From positions 186,001 through 250,000 of the forward strand of contig CAJQUW010003035.1 of the NCBI GenBank assembly GCA_907163375.1: a stretch of 64,000 nucleotides of DNA, in the 5' to 3' direction. The DNA is from Prostheceraeus crozeri (taxonomy: Eukaryota > Platyhelminthes > Polycladida > Euryleptidae). The notes beneath the pieces are model-generated. The model saw only the letters and a list, made by a program, of their open reading frames with translations, was not told the origin of the DNA and made no database searches. The translations under genes were made by a program, and so were the position numbers. Below, piece after piece: positions 14,087 through 25,497 of this stretch; position 1 is the first letter of the stretch, and each line of letters starts with the position of its first letter.

Positions 14087-15178
14087 ACCTACATGTAGGT
14101 ACTTTTCTAACTGCTTTTCAAAAGGCTGTCATTCTTAAACTATGCGTCTTTTATGCAAATGAAGGGAGTTCCAAAATGAGAATACACCCAAAAAACGTAT
14201 GTTACAATTTCTTGGTTATTGAATAAATATTTGCCGAGCAATCTTATTTCAAAAATAGTACTTTGAATTTTTCCGAGGAAAAATATTCTAAATTTTGATG
14301 TTTTGTGCATTTGTGAAAAAGTGAGCATTGAAACAGGTGACTTTATTACTGTACTGATGAAATTTACTGTATTCCTGACCTAAGTTTGTAATATTTAACG
14401 AATACATTGTATATTGAATCCATGACATTTATTTGAAGACCGGTAGAAAAGTACCTACATGTAGGTAATTTTCTATGTATTGGTACCTAGTCAAGATATA
14501 TTTCTTACTAGCCGTAGTCAGCTTGCTTTTCAATATAAGAACATCGATGATATACCAATAATAAATAATGAAGCAATTTCTTTACCTACAGCTAATTCAT
14601 ACTTCTCCATAATCGAGCTTTGAATATTTTTCCTGCTTCTTTTCATACGAAAATTAAATTTGCTTCGCATTTTTTTCTGAAGATGGCTCACTGAGATGAC
14701 TTTTATCTAAAAAATAACATTCTGCGATACAACTTTCCATTTAGGATAGCTGGATTTGCATGTACCTATATTTCTCATCTGAGTTCCAAAGGGTCAAAGG
14801 TTAGTAAGAATTGTACCTACATGTAGGTAGTTTTCTTATTATGGGGCTACTTGAGAAGAATATCGAATTCTCTTTTTATTTGTTTGGAAATTTGTTGTTA
14901 TATGAACATAATGCGACTACGGTTATTAAAATAATTGCTTTCTCACTTCAAACTATATTAAGCATAATGAATTTAACAAAAAAGACAAATATTCTATCTT
15001 ACAAGACTCTTTTTTCTTTAATCATCACATAAATATGAGTTTTCAAGAAACATACTTCCGAAATTCTTTACATGAGTTTACAGTTCGACATTATCAAGTG
15101 GTCTGAATCAATCACTGCTTCACATATATACATTTGTGGACAGGAATGGCGCTATGGGAAAATGGCCTACATGTAGGT
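14087..15178. repeat. Left cluster of four 14-bp palindromes
   Basis: Copies of ACCTACATGTAGGT lie at 14087-14100, 14453-14466, 14815-14828 and 15165-15178 (the last begins with G). Several sit inside a longer imperfect palindrome in which AAAA precedes and TTTTC follows the core, for example 14446-14477. The spacing is about 350 bp between successive copies. They are candidate transposase-binding sites by position; this is inference. Confidence 0.88.
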
Positions 15179-15478
15179 ACATTTCACATTTCCGTCACAT
15201 CTCAAAATTAAGACACACGCGTCCTTGAAGGTTAGGAAACAAAAAGTCAGCGTTGTTCTGTGACTCATATCAATGTTAGAATCTGACCTGGCTGTCCCAA
15301 GCGATCCCGCGAGGTTGTATTGTATTCTAAAGTAGCCTCTACCCTAAGGACACAAGCGGAATTTCATTGGCTGCCAAAGTTGTCGTGATTCGCTTCTGTC
15401 GATCATAGTAATGTTGGCATCATAGCATAGTATTCGTGAGCTCATGAGTGTCCTCATATGCGTCGAATCTTATCCACA

Positions 15479-17190
15479 ATGAGTGAGAAGCGCAGCAAAG
15501 AAATTCTGGTGAAAGGTGATAGGGTTTCTATTACAAAAACATACTTCGACGGACCAGAAGATTTAGTTCCTTACTCAAGCTACCTTCCTGATGGGTATCA
15601 GAAAATATGTGGTGCGCAGTTGAATTTTATTACTGGAATACTAGGAAAGCACGCATTCAATGGGATATAGATGGAAAATACTCAGACTTAGAAGTACATA
15701 CTTAGAAGATTTCACAAAAGAAAGCAATGATGTGCCCAAGCAGGTAAGTGACCGTTTATGCTGTCTACTCTATATACTACGCAATCTTGTGATATACTAG
15801 TTAGCGCTCCATCTACATGCTATACGCCGTACTTACGAGCATACAGTATATACTTTACGTATGTGCATCCGTATGCAACTAACTGATCTATTGTACGAGC
15901 ATTGCAAGTGGCTTAAGCTGACTATCGATCTGCTACTCTATATAATTTCTGTCTTTCGTTATTAATAAGGATGAACTCGATATGTCCATTCGCCTGGTGG
16001 CAGCAAAGTCAGAGGACCTGATGCACAATTATTAATATTGAAATGTTTATGAGATTTCATCCGCATTCCATCAATTCTGCACGTGCTTACCTATTTGCCT
16101 ATCACGCAAACTAATTAGTTGTACATGTATTAATTAAGAAGCCGTAGTATTGAGGCTACGGGCAATTTCTCTCTCTACATGCCTTGTTAATTTTTTATTT
16201 CTTGATTGATTGTGATCATACTCTTTCATATAAACGAGTCGCAGGCCTACAATGCGGCATATAAATATGATTAAATCATAATAAAAATGCATGCATACAG
16301 CATGTTTCATACATTGTATAGACTACTGGTTCCATTCTAATAATGTTTGTATAGCAGCATAATTTGTCGACTCGGTCAAGTAGGACTGCTGCAAATATTT
16401 CTATACGTTTATGTGCCTATTTAAATTTGCAGATTCCTCCTACGTCATCTTCCGTTGATGATGAGGCTCAAAGTGCAGGAAGTGACATTGATTTGGACGA
16501 GGATTCGAAAAGTGTAAGCTGTAATGATTTACGAATTTAGTCTAAACATATGAACCCAACTTCATTCTTTTTTAGGATTATCAAGAACCTCCATGCAAGA
16601 AGAGAAGGATAGCGAAGGTCAATAGTAGCAGTCTCTTCCGCAAGAGTAACCTAAACAGTCTGAAGGCAAGGCTTAGGAGGAAAGGATTGCAGTTAAGTTC
16701 TTCTGACGATAGTGAGGACAGTGAGGCCGACGTTTCTTCAAGCTCTAAAGAATCGGAAAGTGAAAATGCAGAGGAAGTTCATCAAGATAAGGAATGTACT
16801 AGAGGAGGATGGACAATCGATCCTAGAGAACGAGGACGAAATCGATCTTACGGACCACGACTGAATATGGATTCCCTTTCGGACTTCGCTGAACTAGACT
16901 TCTTTCTTCACTTTCTTCTTCAAGTCTACATGAGAGAGGTGATGATGCCATCCACTAATCGTCACGCCGGACAATCAGATAACACTTTTCGAGAATTGAC
17001 ATTCTCAGAGCTGCTCCATTTCTTCGGACTTCTCTACTCAATGGAGTCTTATCAGCTGCCAGAAAGACGAATGTACTGGAGAGAAGATGATAACTACCCC
17101 ATCTGTGCTCCGACTACACGTGATTGCTGGACCCTACACGTTCAGAAAGGAATGCCGCTGAAAAGACGTTTCCATTATAAGAAGATTTGA
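15479..17190 (+). pseudogene. piggyBac-like transposase, N-terminal half, three exons
   Basis: Three exons are supported: 15479-15743 (start MSEKRSKEIL), 16433-16513 and 16576-17190. Splice sites are textbook (CAG|GTAAGT at 15743, TTTGCAG before 16433, AGT|GTAAGC after 16513, TTTTTTAG before 16576), and the downstream junctions keep phase 0. Exon 1 needs two frame changes between about 15650 and 15702. Exon 2 and early exon 3 encode an acidic, serine-rich segment plus a basic KKRRIAK stretch. After that comes a region matching the piggyBac N-terminal dimerisation and DNA-binding part: FFLHFLLQVYM, then PSTNRHA, then FSELLHFFGLLYSME and the RMYW sequence. The protein stops at 17190 before the DDD catalytic core. 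The gene lies between the palindrome clusters of its own element. The piggyBac call rests on the domain pattern and TTAA ends; the first exon is not recognised. Confidence 0.75.
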
Positions 17191-17592
17191 TTGAAATTAG
17201 ATTGAATGTGACTTGTTTATGTAGTTTCAGTATGCTACATGTAGTATTCATGCATGAATAAGCATCGTGTCTGTTAGAGATATTCTGGTTCTTACTTGTG
17301 AATCAATGATAATGCCGTTTTGTTAGCAGCCTATGTCTTTTCAGTTAATTTTTGTATAGGCCTTAGCCTAACTGAACATAGTTGATAAAATAATCTTTTC
17401 CTTAAGTTATGAATGAATAAGCATAAGGAATCATAAAATTTATTGTTATCTTTTGAATCTAGCTTTTTTAATAAGCGCTTTTAAGTAAAATTTTGGCTTC
17501 CCAATCCATAGTTGCATTTTGAATGATTGTACAGCAATAGCCATGCATTATATTATATATCAATTTGTCCAAAAATCCTTAAGAACAAAAGT

Positions 17593-18532
17593 ACCTACAT
17601 GTAGGTCATTTTCTAAAATTTGAACTATTTCGTTCAATTTGGATATTGGGCTTCATGATAAGAATATTTGATATAAGTGCTATGTAAATGATATCAGCTT
17701 GTTAAAATAAGTGAGAAACGTACCTTAGAAAGGATATTTTGATAAGGAAGCTAAGAGAAACGATGATTTGTTTAAATAGGTTATCACTCCATCTCATATT
17801 TCAGTTCTATGTCTATAGCTTAAGATGAAATAAATGAATCTATACTCTAATGGTTGCTCTACATTTGTCCTCATCAAAATTACAGCACTAAATATTTTCA
17901 GGATTATCAGCCTATAGGCTAAAAATGTTAAAGAGTTAAAATGGCCTACATGTAGGTACATTTCAGTCGAAGTCTTCCAGATGCTCCATAAAGTTGTAAC
18001 TTGCATTCCAGACCAATTGAATGGTACAGTAGTATTGTCCATTCTTTGTGTTATTGCGCAACGCGAAAAATTCCACCTCACCGGTATTTTAAATGATGGT
18101 TTTACTCTCAAACATATTTAGTCCTCATAAAACTCATCAGTTATTTTCCATGAACTGCTAGTAATCGCCTCTTGGGAACCATGTAAGGTAAATAATATGT
18201 CGCAATATTAATCTGGAAGGCTTTGTGAAAAAGATGGTGTGATTTTTGCAAATCTCAGCGCTGTAGTTTGTGATAAAACGCTATTGAGAAAACAGTTGGT
18301 TTTGTGAAAGTTTTGACAAATTTCCACTTTTTTGTTTCGATTTGACTTCATCTATTTACAAATGAGATGAAGCTATGAAAAGTTCAAAAACATTTTCTGA
18401 ATTATTTGATCGTTATCTTTTCAGTGGTATAAGTTGTTACACACTCGAGCAATTCTATCAACACGAAAATTGTTGAAGAGTGCGATCAATAGAAAAGTAC
18501 CTACATGTAGGCATTTATACCTACATGTAGGT
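17593..18532. repeat. Right cluster of four 14-bp palindromes
   Basis: Copies of the ACCTACATGTAGGT palindrome lie at 17593-17606, 17944-17957, 18499-18512 and 18519-18532; some carry a G or C at an outer position. The last copy lies 1 bp inside the right terminal repeat, matching the left copy 5 bp inside the left terminal repeat. Confidence 0.88.
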
Positions 18533-18947
18533 ACTTGGTCAAATTATCATTAACACGAGATCTCCTCGGCAGCCGCAGATACTGCGTTTCGTTCTGCTCG
18601 TCAGTACGACTCGGAATGGCCCAAACTAGCTTAAAATGTCTAAAATGGCTGAACAAGCTGAAGAACTGCACAACAAGCAGCTCTAATTTTCTTGGCCTTG
18701 CCAAATCGAGACAAGACTGTCTAGTGACCATTCGATCAGTTTTGTAGCCCATCAGCGATTTAAAATGTCATGAGATAGTTAGGACCTTTCTCATCGTGCT
18801 GACGAGCTATTGTATTGTTTAACTTCATGGACATTTTGCATCTTGAACAGAGGCATCTTCTGACAAGCAGCTTTACAACTGAAAAATCTGCAAGTTAGGC
18901 ATGAGGACGTGAAAAGCACTCAGTTGTCCTAAGATACGCTGTATATA

Positions 18948-20507
18948 CAGATTGTTTCATAAAAAATGGATCACCCTTAAACATCGCCTTAACTTCAACT
19001 TTGTCTAACTCCACCAAACTTGATCGAATTTCTCTGAAATTTGGAAGATATGTCAGTTGTGCTTACTAATATCATTGTTGGAAATTTCAAGCATGAATAT
19101 TGAGTTGTTTTCCTGTTATAGATAAAAAAGTAGTAGATAATTTGATCTTCATTTAGCAATGTTACACAAAATCATACCTCACTCTTATAAAATTACATTT
19201 GTTTCCTTTGTTATGTAATATGTTGTTCTACAAGACAAAAGCTATCAAGCAAAACAAAAATAAAGAAAATCGGTCAATCAGAGCCAGTATAGCACCATTA
19301 TTCATCAACAATAATGTAACTGCTACATGTGATTAACTGGACTTCATGTTCCATAGCTTCCTGACTTCGTTGCGGTGGTGTTGGCAGCACTCCTGATTGC
19401 TTTCAGCTAGAAATCTATCTCTTACCGGTTGAAAACAATACAAAGCACAATAACGAGCAAATGTGCATCGATGGCATAATGATGATTTTCGACTCTGTCG
19501 TAAAGAGGGCTCTGGCCGTCCACGCAAAACATCCAAACGTAGAGACCGCCTAATTTTGAGATTTGTTAAAGTTGATTCAAGTCTCTCGTTAACTGAGATG
19601 GCTGCACTAGACTCGTCTATTTCTAAGTCCACTATTCGTAGAAGACTTATTGAGTCGAATTTCAAGAGCTGTAAGAGGCCCTCTCTGATCGAATTATCAG
19701 ATCAGCATACAAAAAGACGTCTCAGATGGGCAATGAGTCATTGTCACTGGCGAAATCAATGGGATCGGGTTGTCTGGTCTGATGAGGCATCAGTCCGTCT
19801 GAAGGATAGTGATGGTCGATTGAGATTATGGATAAAATCTGATCAGGAAATTCCGAGACATTTACATCGTCCCCGGATACAAGGTGGTGCGACTCTACTG
19901 ATTTGGGCTGGCATTTGGACCAATGGCCGCTCTGAACTTCACATACAGCAAGGAACCATGAATTCTGAACGCTATGTGAATGTTTTACGAATGAACATTG
20001 GCCAAATGACAGATCAACTTGGTGATCCATCGACTTGGTTATTTATGGATGATAATGTTACGTGTCACAGGAGTAGTAGAGTTAACTTATGCAAGTCTCA
20101 ATTGGGGCTTAGGACATTATCTTGGCCAGCTCGTTCTCCTGATCTGAATCCCATAGAAAATGTATGGAGTGTTCTAAAACTTAACGTTCGTCGTTCACTG
20201 CTACCTACAGATGGCGTATCACAACTTACGTCACTGTTAAAAAGAGAGTGGAGAAAGTTAGATCAGTCAAAAATCAACGATATCATCGAATCAATGCCTA
20301 AACGAATTGGTAATGTCATTGACAATAAGGGTAGGGCCACAAAATATTAGCTTCTTAAGAACCGTTACTGTATCATAGCTTATCAGATTATATAAGGACA
20401 TTTAAATATATTAGGGACATGAAATAACATGAAAAATGCTTTCTATATCATACTTATGTTTTATTTAGTCAAATTTTAGGATGATCCACTTTTTATGAAA
20501 CGGACTG
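18948..20507 (+). mobile_element. Tc1-like transposon, copy 1
   Basis: The left end CAGATTGTTTCATAAAAA (18948) pairs with the right end, whose complement reads CAGTCCGTTTCATAAAAA (ending 20507). TA dinucleotides at 18946-18947 and 20508-20509 mark the Tc1/mariner target duplication. The element is 1,560 bp and carries one transposase gene on the same strand. Compared with copy 2 at 45768, it has lost about 105 bp just upstream of 19463. Confidence 0.93.
19463..20350 (+). CDS. Tc1-like DD34E transposase, N-terminally shortened
   Basis: This 295-residue frame encodes the cut-and-paste transposase of the surrounding element. A GRPRKTSKRR basic motif lies near residues 18-27, followed by the second helix-turn-helix (about 28-65). 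The catalytic triad is D107 in WSDEAS, D197 in FMDDN and E232 in SPDLNPIENVW, with 34 residues between the last two, as in Tc1-type enzymes. The usual length is about 340 residues. The missing start is explained by a deletion of about 105 bp seen against the second copy, which removes the first helix-turn-helix. The second D is followed by NVTCH, where copy 2 has NATCH. The catalytic domain is complete, but with half its DNA-binding region missing the protein is probably unable to transpose the element. Methionine at 19463 is simply the first available start. Confidence 0.92.
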   Translation: MHRWHNDDFRLCRKEGSGRPRKTSKRRDRLILRFVKVDSSLSLTEMAALDSSISKSTIRRRLIESNFKSCKRPSLIELSDQHTKRRLRWAMSHCHWRNQWDRVVWSDEASVRLKDSDGRLRLWIKSDQEIPRHLHRPRIQGGATLLIWAGIWTNGRSELHIQQGTMNSERYVNVLRMNIGQMTDQLGDPSTWLFMDDNVTCHRSSRVNLCKSQLGLRTLSWPARSPDLNPIENVWSVLKLNVRRSLLPTDGVSQLTSLLKREWRKLDQSKINDIIESMPKRIGNVIDNKGRATKY

Positions 20508-20509
20508 TA

Positions 20510-22303
20510 GAACACCAAATTCGTTTCGGCACTACATTCGAATTGAAAGTTAGAGTTCCGTTTACCTCAAAATTAATAAACAACAACTGCTCGATGAGTA
20601 AATAGAAGAAACACAAGTTGAAATTGAGTGTAAGAAATCTATTTCATTATAATTTTTCGCAAGGATACTTTGTGACACACCAAGCATCTTATTGGGGCCC
20701 CTGGAATATTACAATACTCGTTGATCTTTCTGCAAATATTTTATTTCCAAGTTACTTATACTAAAACTGTAGCAATAAATGAAGTGGTAAGAATGTGAAG
20801 TTTATCTACTATTCTCGTGATGTCCAGCATGAATATTCAGCCACAAAATGGAGCCTTTGTCAAATCTGAAGACATTTAATCAATAAAGATTGAATAATTT
20901 TGTATTGGATAGCATTGCGGACAGGGTAGAGCTACATCCCCCGAAATAGTGATCATAACTTAGTGAGGATCTTCGTATCGGGTTTTACATAACCTTTCAG
21001 AATATCAGTAAGCCTACATGAGCGAATTTATGGAATAGCAGGGAATTGACGCTCAAAACTGTTTCTGTATATTTTCAAGCGTTTTCTTAATAGAAGTACA
21101 TGAAAATGCAGTGCATTTAAAGATAGCGTAAATGCCATAGACATCCTAGTTCGCTTACCGATTAGAAACTTTGAAATCTTGCGAGTATACAGGGAAAGTA
21201 TGAATTTCATAGGAATAATAGCGCAGAAAAGAGGAAAAAGAAACTGAAAGCTACCGGTATTAATTTGAATTTGTTTTGTTTGCTACATAGACATATAATT
21301 TCAAGAATGCAGTTGACAAAATTGCTACGCACAGTAGTAGGTGAATTTTATGTCAAATTTTCAGTCATTAACATAATTTGAGAATTGATGAAGGCGTTAA
21401 CTCTGTCTCATTGCGGAATCCTGTTGAATTCTCTGAACAGAGTAATCAGAGAATCTCACATTTTCAGCAGCTTCAAAAACTTTGAAAATAAATTGCCTCA
21501 AAACTTCACCTATAAATGTATGAATGTTGAATGTCAAATGCTTCTGCAAAATTGGCATTATGTGTTTTTGAGCTGATGTGACAAAACTTGGTTTGCTTGA
21601 CTTCTTAGATCATGTCTCACCTCACAGCCGACCTACAACTTATCCATGTGATATCAGAGATAAATTGACGAAATCTTTCAATTAGCATGTACCTCCTTTC
21701 TGACAATGCAAAGCATGTTTTAGAATCAGCACTTATTATAACCATAGACATGATTATAACCCTCTCTTGTCTAGATCTCTATATCCTATGAAGACTTTAT
21801 GTAGAGTGAGAGCAGTAATGTCCTGAAATTCCTATTTGGCAATAGATAGACATGAATTTTCAATGATAAACTGCAACATGGATGTTCATCAGCTTTCTAT
21901 TCGCGCGGGCTTTAATGCGGTTACAATGTAGGATTTCAAGGTAAGTAATGTACAAATGAGAGGCCGCGTTAGCCGCCGACGATTTGAACATTGTGCTTAG
22001 GTTCGTAAAATAAAATTGTCTATGTTTTGAAATCGTGAAAGAGAGATTAAACATTTAATAACCGACACAATACAACGTAATATTCTATATATTTCACATT
22101 GTGTTTAGGTTCGTATATCTTCCCATGTGAAAATATTGAACCGTATTACACCGGTTTAGATATTGTGGTTCAATCATAGATAACATTAAAACAATGATAT
22201 TGCAATTTAGATCTCAGTACCGCAATAGATATTGCTTCGGGCTCCAGCCTTATAGCATATTGCGGTTCAGATATCTGACTATTACTTGCCGAGAAATCTT
22301 ATG
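20510..22303. other. Gene-free DNA
   Basis: No coding region or repeat boundary could be supported between the Tc1 element and the next MITE. Open frames are 60-70 codons and featureless. Confidence 0.4.
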
Positions 22304-22311
22304 TGGTATTT

Positions 22312-22738
22312 CATGGACTCCTAGATATATAATACATGGACTGTCAGTCAAATAAAATTCAAAATTTTGCGTACATCAGAGTCCAACATTCATGTTTATC
22401 AGCTACTTTGTAGCAAAATCAGATGACAAAATGTGAGAGGGGTAAAGTAAATACTGCGCTTATGATTGCAGCAATGGACATAATTTAGAATGCATAGGCC
22501 TATGTTGTTATATCTAACCTCGAATATTTACCAAATACACAGCTAAATTGAGGAAATAGATTGTTATATAGAATTGCAGAATATTCTCCTTTACTGTCCA
22601 AAATGTAAATTTTATCATGCACTGTCAATTATAAAAAACGTTAATTGCTCTATGACATAATATACATGAGATAAGCCCCTTGATGTACACCTTGCATTTT
22701 GGCTGACAGTCCAGGTGTTATATATCTATGAGTCCATG
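22312..22738. mobile_element. CATGGAC MITE, copy 1 (427 bp)
   Basis: The ends CATGGACTCCTAGATATATA (22312) and its near-complement (ending 22738) continue into a second paired block containing TGGACTGTCAG. The flanks TGGTATTT (22304-22311) and TGGCATTT (22739-22746) form an 8-bp duplication with one mismatch. The tiny element at 62794-62900 has related ends. No coding capacity is seen. Confidence 0.82.
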
Positions 22739-22746
22739 TGGCATTT

Positions 22747-23589
22747 CCATTGTGGTATGCGTAGACTTCATGTAAAACATACCATTCATCTGCAATTTTG
22801 TTTGAAGTCTATGCATCACGGATATCTATGATTTATTAAGAGACGCTCGTAATAGTTTGCACTGGACTGGAAGTCATTGACGTAGACAGGCTACAGGCTT
22901 CATGGCTGACGGTAGTGAGTGTCTAGATACAAAGATGGAACAAGTTGTAAAAAATCACTTCATTATTGTGAAATATATCATAATCCCACGGAATTGATTG
23001 TTGCAAATACTATCACACTATCAGACGAAGAAGTTGTTGAGAAAGGATTTTGAACTCATTGAAGAAGAGAGCAAAAAATAACAAGACTCATTTAAGAATA
23101 ATAACTGTTGACAACACTAACGAAAGTTGTACACCTAGTATCAACTGCTATTGGTGGAAAATCGTTTTCAAAACTCCGACAGTTACTTTAAATGATCGAG
23201 GATTCAGTTATTCATATGCGTGCATAATTTGAGGATCATGATGGACAACGATCAAGCCAAGGGGTTGTGATTGATGACTTTCAATCACTTCAAGATCGTA
23301 CTGTAGTCAGCAAATGTATGGATGAAGAATAACATTGATCACGAAATCCGCATTAGGAGCGTCGGTGAATGAAGACATTCGCACATCGCAGTGACAAAAA
23401 TGTTCCTGAATCTTCGTTCAATGAAAGTTGAAGATGCAAAAGCCAGTATCAAATCATGCATGTCATGACACTTCATTGCTCCTGAATAAATTCCAGCAGA
23501 ACAGGTTTAGATCAGATACTCGTACTTGGAAAATCGATAAGAGTAGAAAGTCACAACTTGTATGAACTTGAACGTTGATGGCAGGTGCA
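22747..23589. other. Gene-free DNA
   Basis: I see no supported gene here. The open frame at 23050-23232 is short and has no recognisable feature. Confidence 0.4.
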
Positions 23590-23900
23590 CACACAGAATT
23601 AGACAGGTCGTCTCTTCTTCCGTTTGACTAGAAGGGAAGCATTGGAACATGTAACGTAAATGAAATGGCACAATCTCCTGACTAAATACCATAGCAATTG
23701 AACAATGAGCAGCCAGTTCAACATTGAACACGCCAAATTGTGCAAAGTTTCAGTGACTGTCATCAACCGGATCACACAGCAAAGAGACAGTCGATGTCAA
23801 GTTCTACAGAGAAGTTTGTGAACGTTTTTTCATGCGCCTGCTACCTTTTTTTAAAATGATCGGAGGGTCCAACATTATCGAGGAAACATTTGCGCAATGA
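23590..23900 (-). repeat. Dispersed repeat Z, copy A
   Basis: This segment is homologous, in inverted orientation, to 57085-57405 and 58640-58855. Shared words include GATCCGGTTGATAACAGTCA-like and GAAGAAGAGACGACCTGT-like blocks. Three copies in one window indicate a dispersed repeat. Ends and class were not determined. Confidence 0.75.
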
Positions 23901-23905
23901 TCTGA

Positions 23906-24642
23906 ATTCTTCGAATTTGAAGGAATCGTGGCGATCGGAGCATTTTGAAGGAATTCAGAGCAATCCGCAAGCGACACACGACTATTTTTCCTATCTCTGT
24001 AAGGTATTAAAAATTTCTTTTTGCCCACTTATTAAGTTCCTGCATGTGCCATCTGTTTGAATCAGTTTGCACTTCTAGAAAAGTGATACGATTAAACAAT
24101 CTAATTCTGTGGGTGCACATTTTCTTCCGACATGTTCTCTGCATGAATGGATGTGCTAGAATCGTCACAACGTGGTCAATGACTTTCTCCAGACACACAC
24201 TGCCGTGATCTATCACCGGTCTCCAGTCCAGTGCATGCTGCTATCGGAGTTAAGTGTCCTTTATTAATTCATCAATCATAGATCTCTCGGAAAAGTATCT
24301 GAAAAGGACGGTTTCATAACGCACATTGCTGCCGGCTGACAGCAGACAACAATGTACAAATTGTCATTATCGGATAATATTGCATCATAGATTTAGAAGT
24401 TTAAGTAGACAATGGCAATGCAACTGGCATTATAGCCTTCTGAGATGGCTATTATTCTTATATTAAAAGAGAGAATCAAAATGCTCGACCTTGACCCTTG
24501 ATTGAGATTCCATTGTGTGTGCTTAGTGTGTTTAAGAGAAGGGAGCGGTACAATGTCATCTCTCCCGTATGGCAGGCTCGACTAAGATCACACACGTGGA
24601 TTCATATATGTGTAGAGAGTGCATGAAAGATTCTGTACTGAA
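23906..24642 (-). other. 3' flank of the membrane-protein gene
   Basis: There is no gene here. On the minus strand an AATAAA hexamer lies at 24265-24260, about 380 bases beyond the stop codon of the neighbouring membrane-protein gene, and could be its polyadenylation signal. This is inference from position only. Confidence 0.3.
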
Positions 24643-25431
24643 TCAGACATCTTCAGAACGCAGATACTTCAATGCATCTGCGTATTTTGGAGGTAGATCG
24701 TCATCATTTGAGCATTCATCAGGAACTGAGAGGAGAATTTCATTTGAATTTTGATCGATATTTGTCTCTCTGATTGAACTTTTTTGCTCAGTCTGAGACT
24801 GAAGCTGTGAAGAATTTCTGTTTCCTTGAATGACTTCTTCATATGAAGGAGGATTTGAAGTTCCTTCCAGACTTATCACTGAGATCTGATCAGCTGTTCG
24901 GTGAGCAGAAGCAGGTGACCTTCGTCGGCGCTTCATGTAATGAATGATTCGATACAGACATCCAACCATGATGACGGACAACACGATGAAGCCGAAGATG
25001 AAATGAGTGACTACAGTGTAGATATTGGGTTCAACTTTCGCACGCGTCGGCGCTGTTGAAGGAAGAGAAGACAAAGTCTGTTCCATGGAATCCGTCGAAT
25101 TACAAAGTGTTAATCTGTAGGCGGTAGAAGGATGGCAACATTTCTGTCTTGTCCTTGTGGATATTCCCGAACTGTGACTTTCCCAAGACGTCCAAGTACA
25201 CCAGACTGGGAGAATTCGACAATCAGTGGAACAGTACTCCTTCACAGTCTTGGGATCACTTATGGAGCAATTCGTCCCGTTGGACAGAAGAGTGATGAAG
25301 GAGGCCGTGCAGCCTCGCGACGCAGTCTGACAAGAATCAAATAACCACTCACAGTTTGAGCAGTTTTGACAATTCAGACTCGAAAAAAGTGCGACTGGAA
25401 ATGCATACAGTACGAAGAGGAGAGTCTTCAT
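24643..25431 (-). CDS. Type I membrane protein with PPxY tail motifs
   Basis: This is the only stretch that looks like a host gene. The predicted protein has 262 residues. It has a signal peptide (MKTLLFVLYAFPVALF, about 1-18) and a cysteine-rich ectodomain (about 20-138) with two NGT/NCS-type N-glycosylation sites. The ectodomain also contains the segment WCTWTSW, the WxxWxxW motif of thrombospondin type 1 repeats, although the rest of that fold is only partly matched. One hydrophobic helix (about 141-164) is followed by the stop-transfer sequence MKRRRR. The cytoplasmic tail carries NPPSYEEV and DLPPKYADAL; PPxY is the ligand of WW domains such as those of Nedd4-family ubiquitin ligases. 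The start was chosen at 25431 because it places the signal peptide at the N-terminus; an in-frame ATG at 25497 adds 22 residues. No introns are evident. The role is unknown: it could be a receptor or an adaptor for ubiquitin-ligase recruitment. Confidence 0.75.
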   Translation of the reverse strand: MKTLLFVLYAFPVALFSSLNCQNCSNCEWLFDSCQTASRGCTASFITLLSNGTNCSISDPKTVKEYCSTDCRILPVWCTWTSWESHSSGISTRTRQKCCHPSTAYRLTLCNSTDSMEQTLSSLPSTAPTRAKVEPNIYTVVTHFIFGFIVLSVIMVGCLYRIIHYMKRRRRSPASAHRTADQISVISLEGTSNPPSYEEVIQGNRNSSQLQSQTEQKSSIRETNIDQNSNEILLSVPDECSNDDDLPPKYADALKYLRSEDV

Positions 25432-25497
25432 AATTCGGTCACGCTCAAAGCAAGTGAAGAATAGAAATGAAATGCTGTAATCTTCAGATGATTTCAT

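Larger units (their letters stand above)
14066..18549 (+). mobile_element. piggyBac-type transposon with palindrome clusters
   Basis: The element starts with TGATAATTTGACCAAG (14066-14081) and ends with the exact complement (18534-18549). It is flanked by TTAA at 14062-14065 and 18550-18553, the diagnostic piggyBac target site. It spans 4,484 bp and encloses a spliced, broken piggyBac-like transposase gene (15479-17190). Four copies of the palindrome ACCTACATGTAGGT (some with one change) lie in the left 1.1 kb and four in the right 0.95 kb. No catalytic domain is visible downstream of 17190, so the copy looks internally deleted and inactive. Confidence 0.9.

Noticed and set aside
19333-19665. 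Minus-strand frame opposite the Tc1 transposase
   Set aside because: It is antisense to a recognised transposase and has no features of its own.
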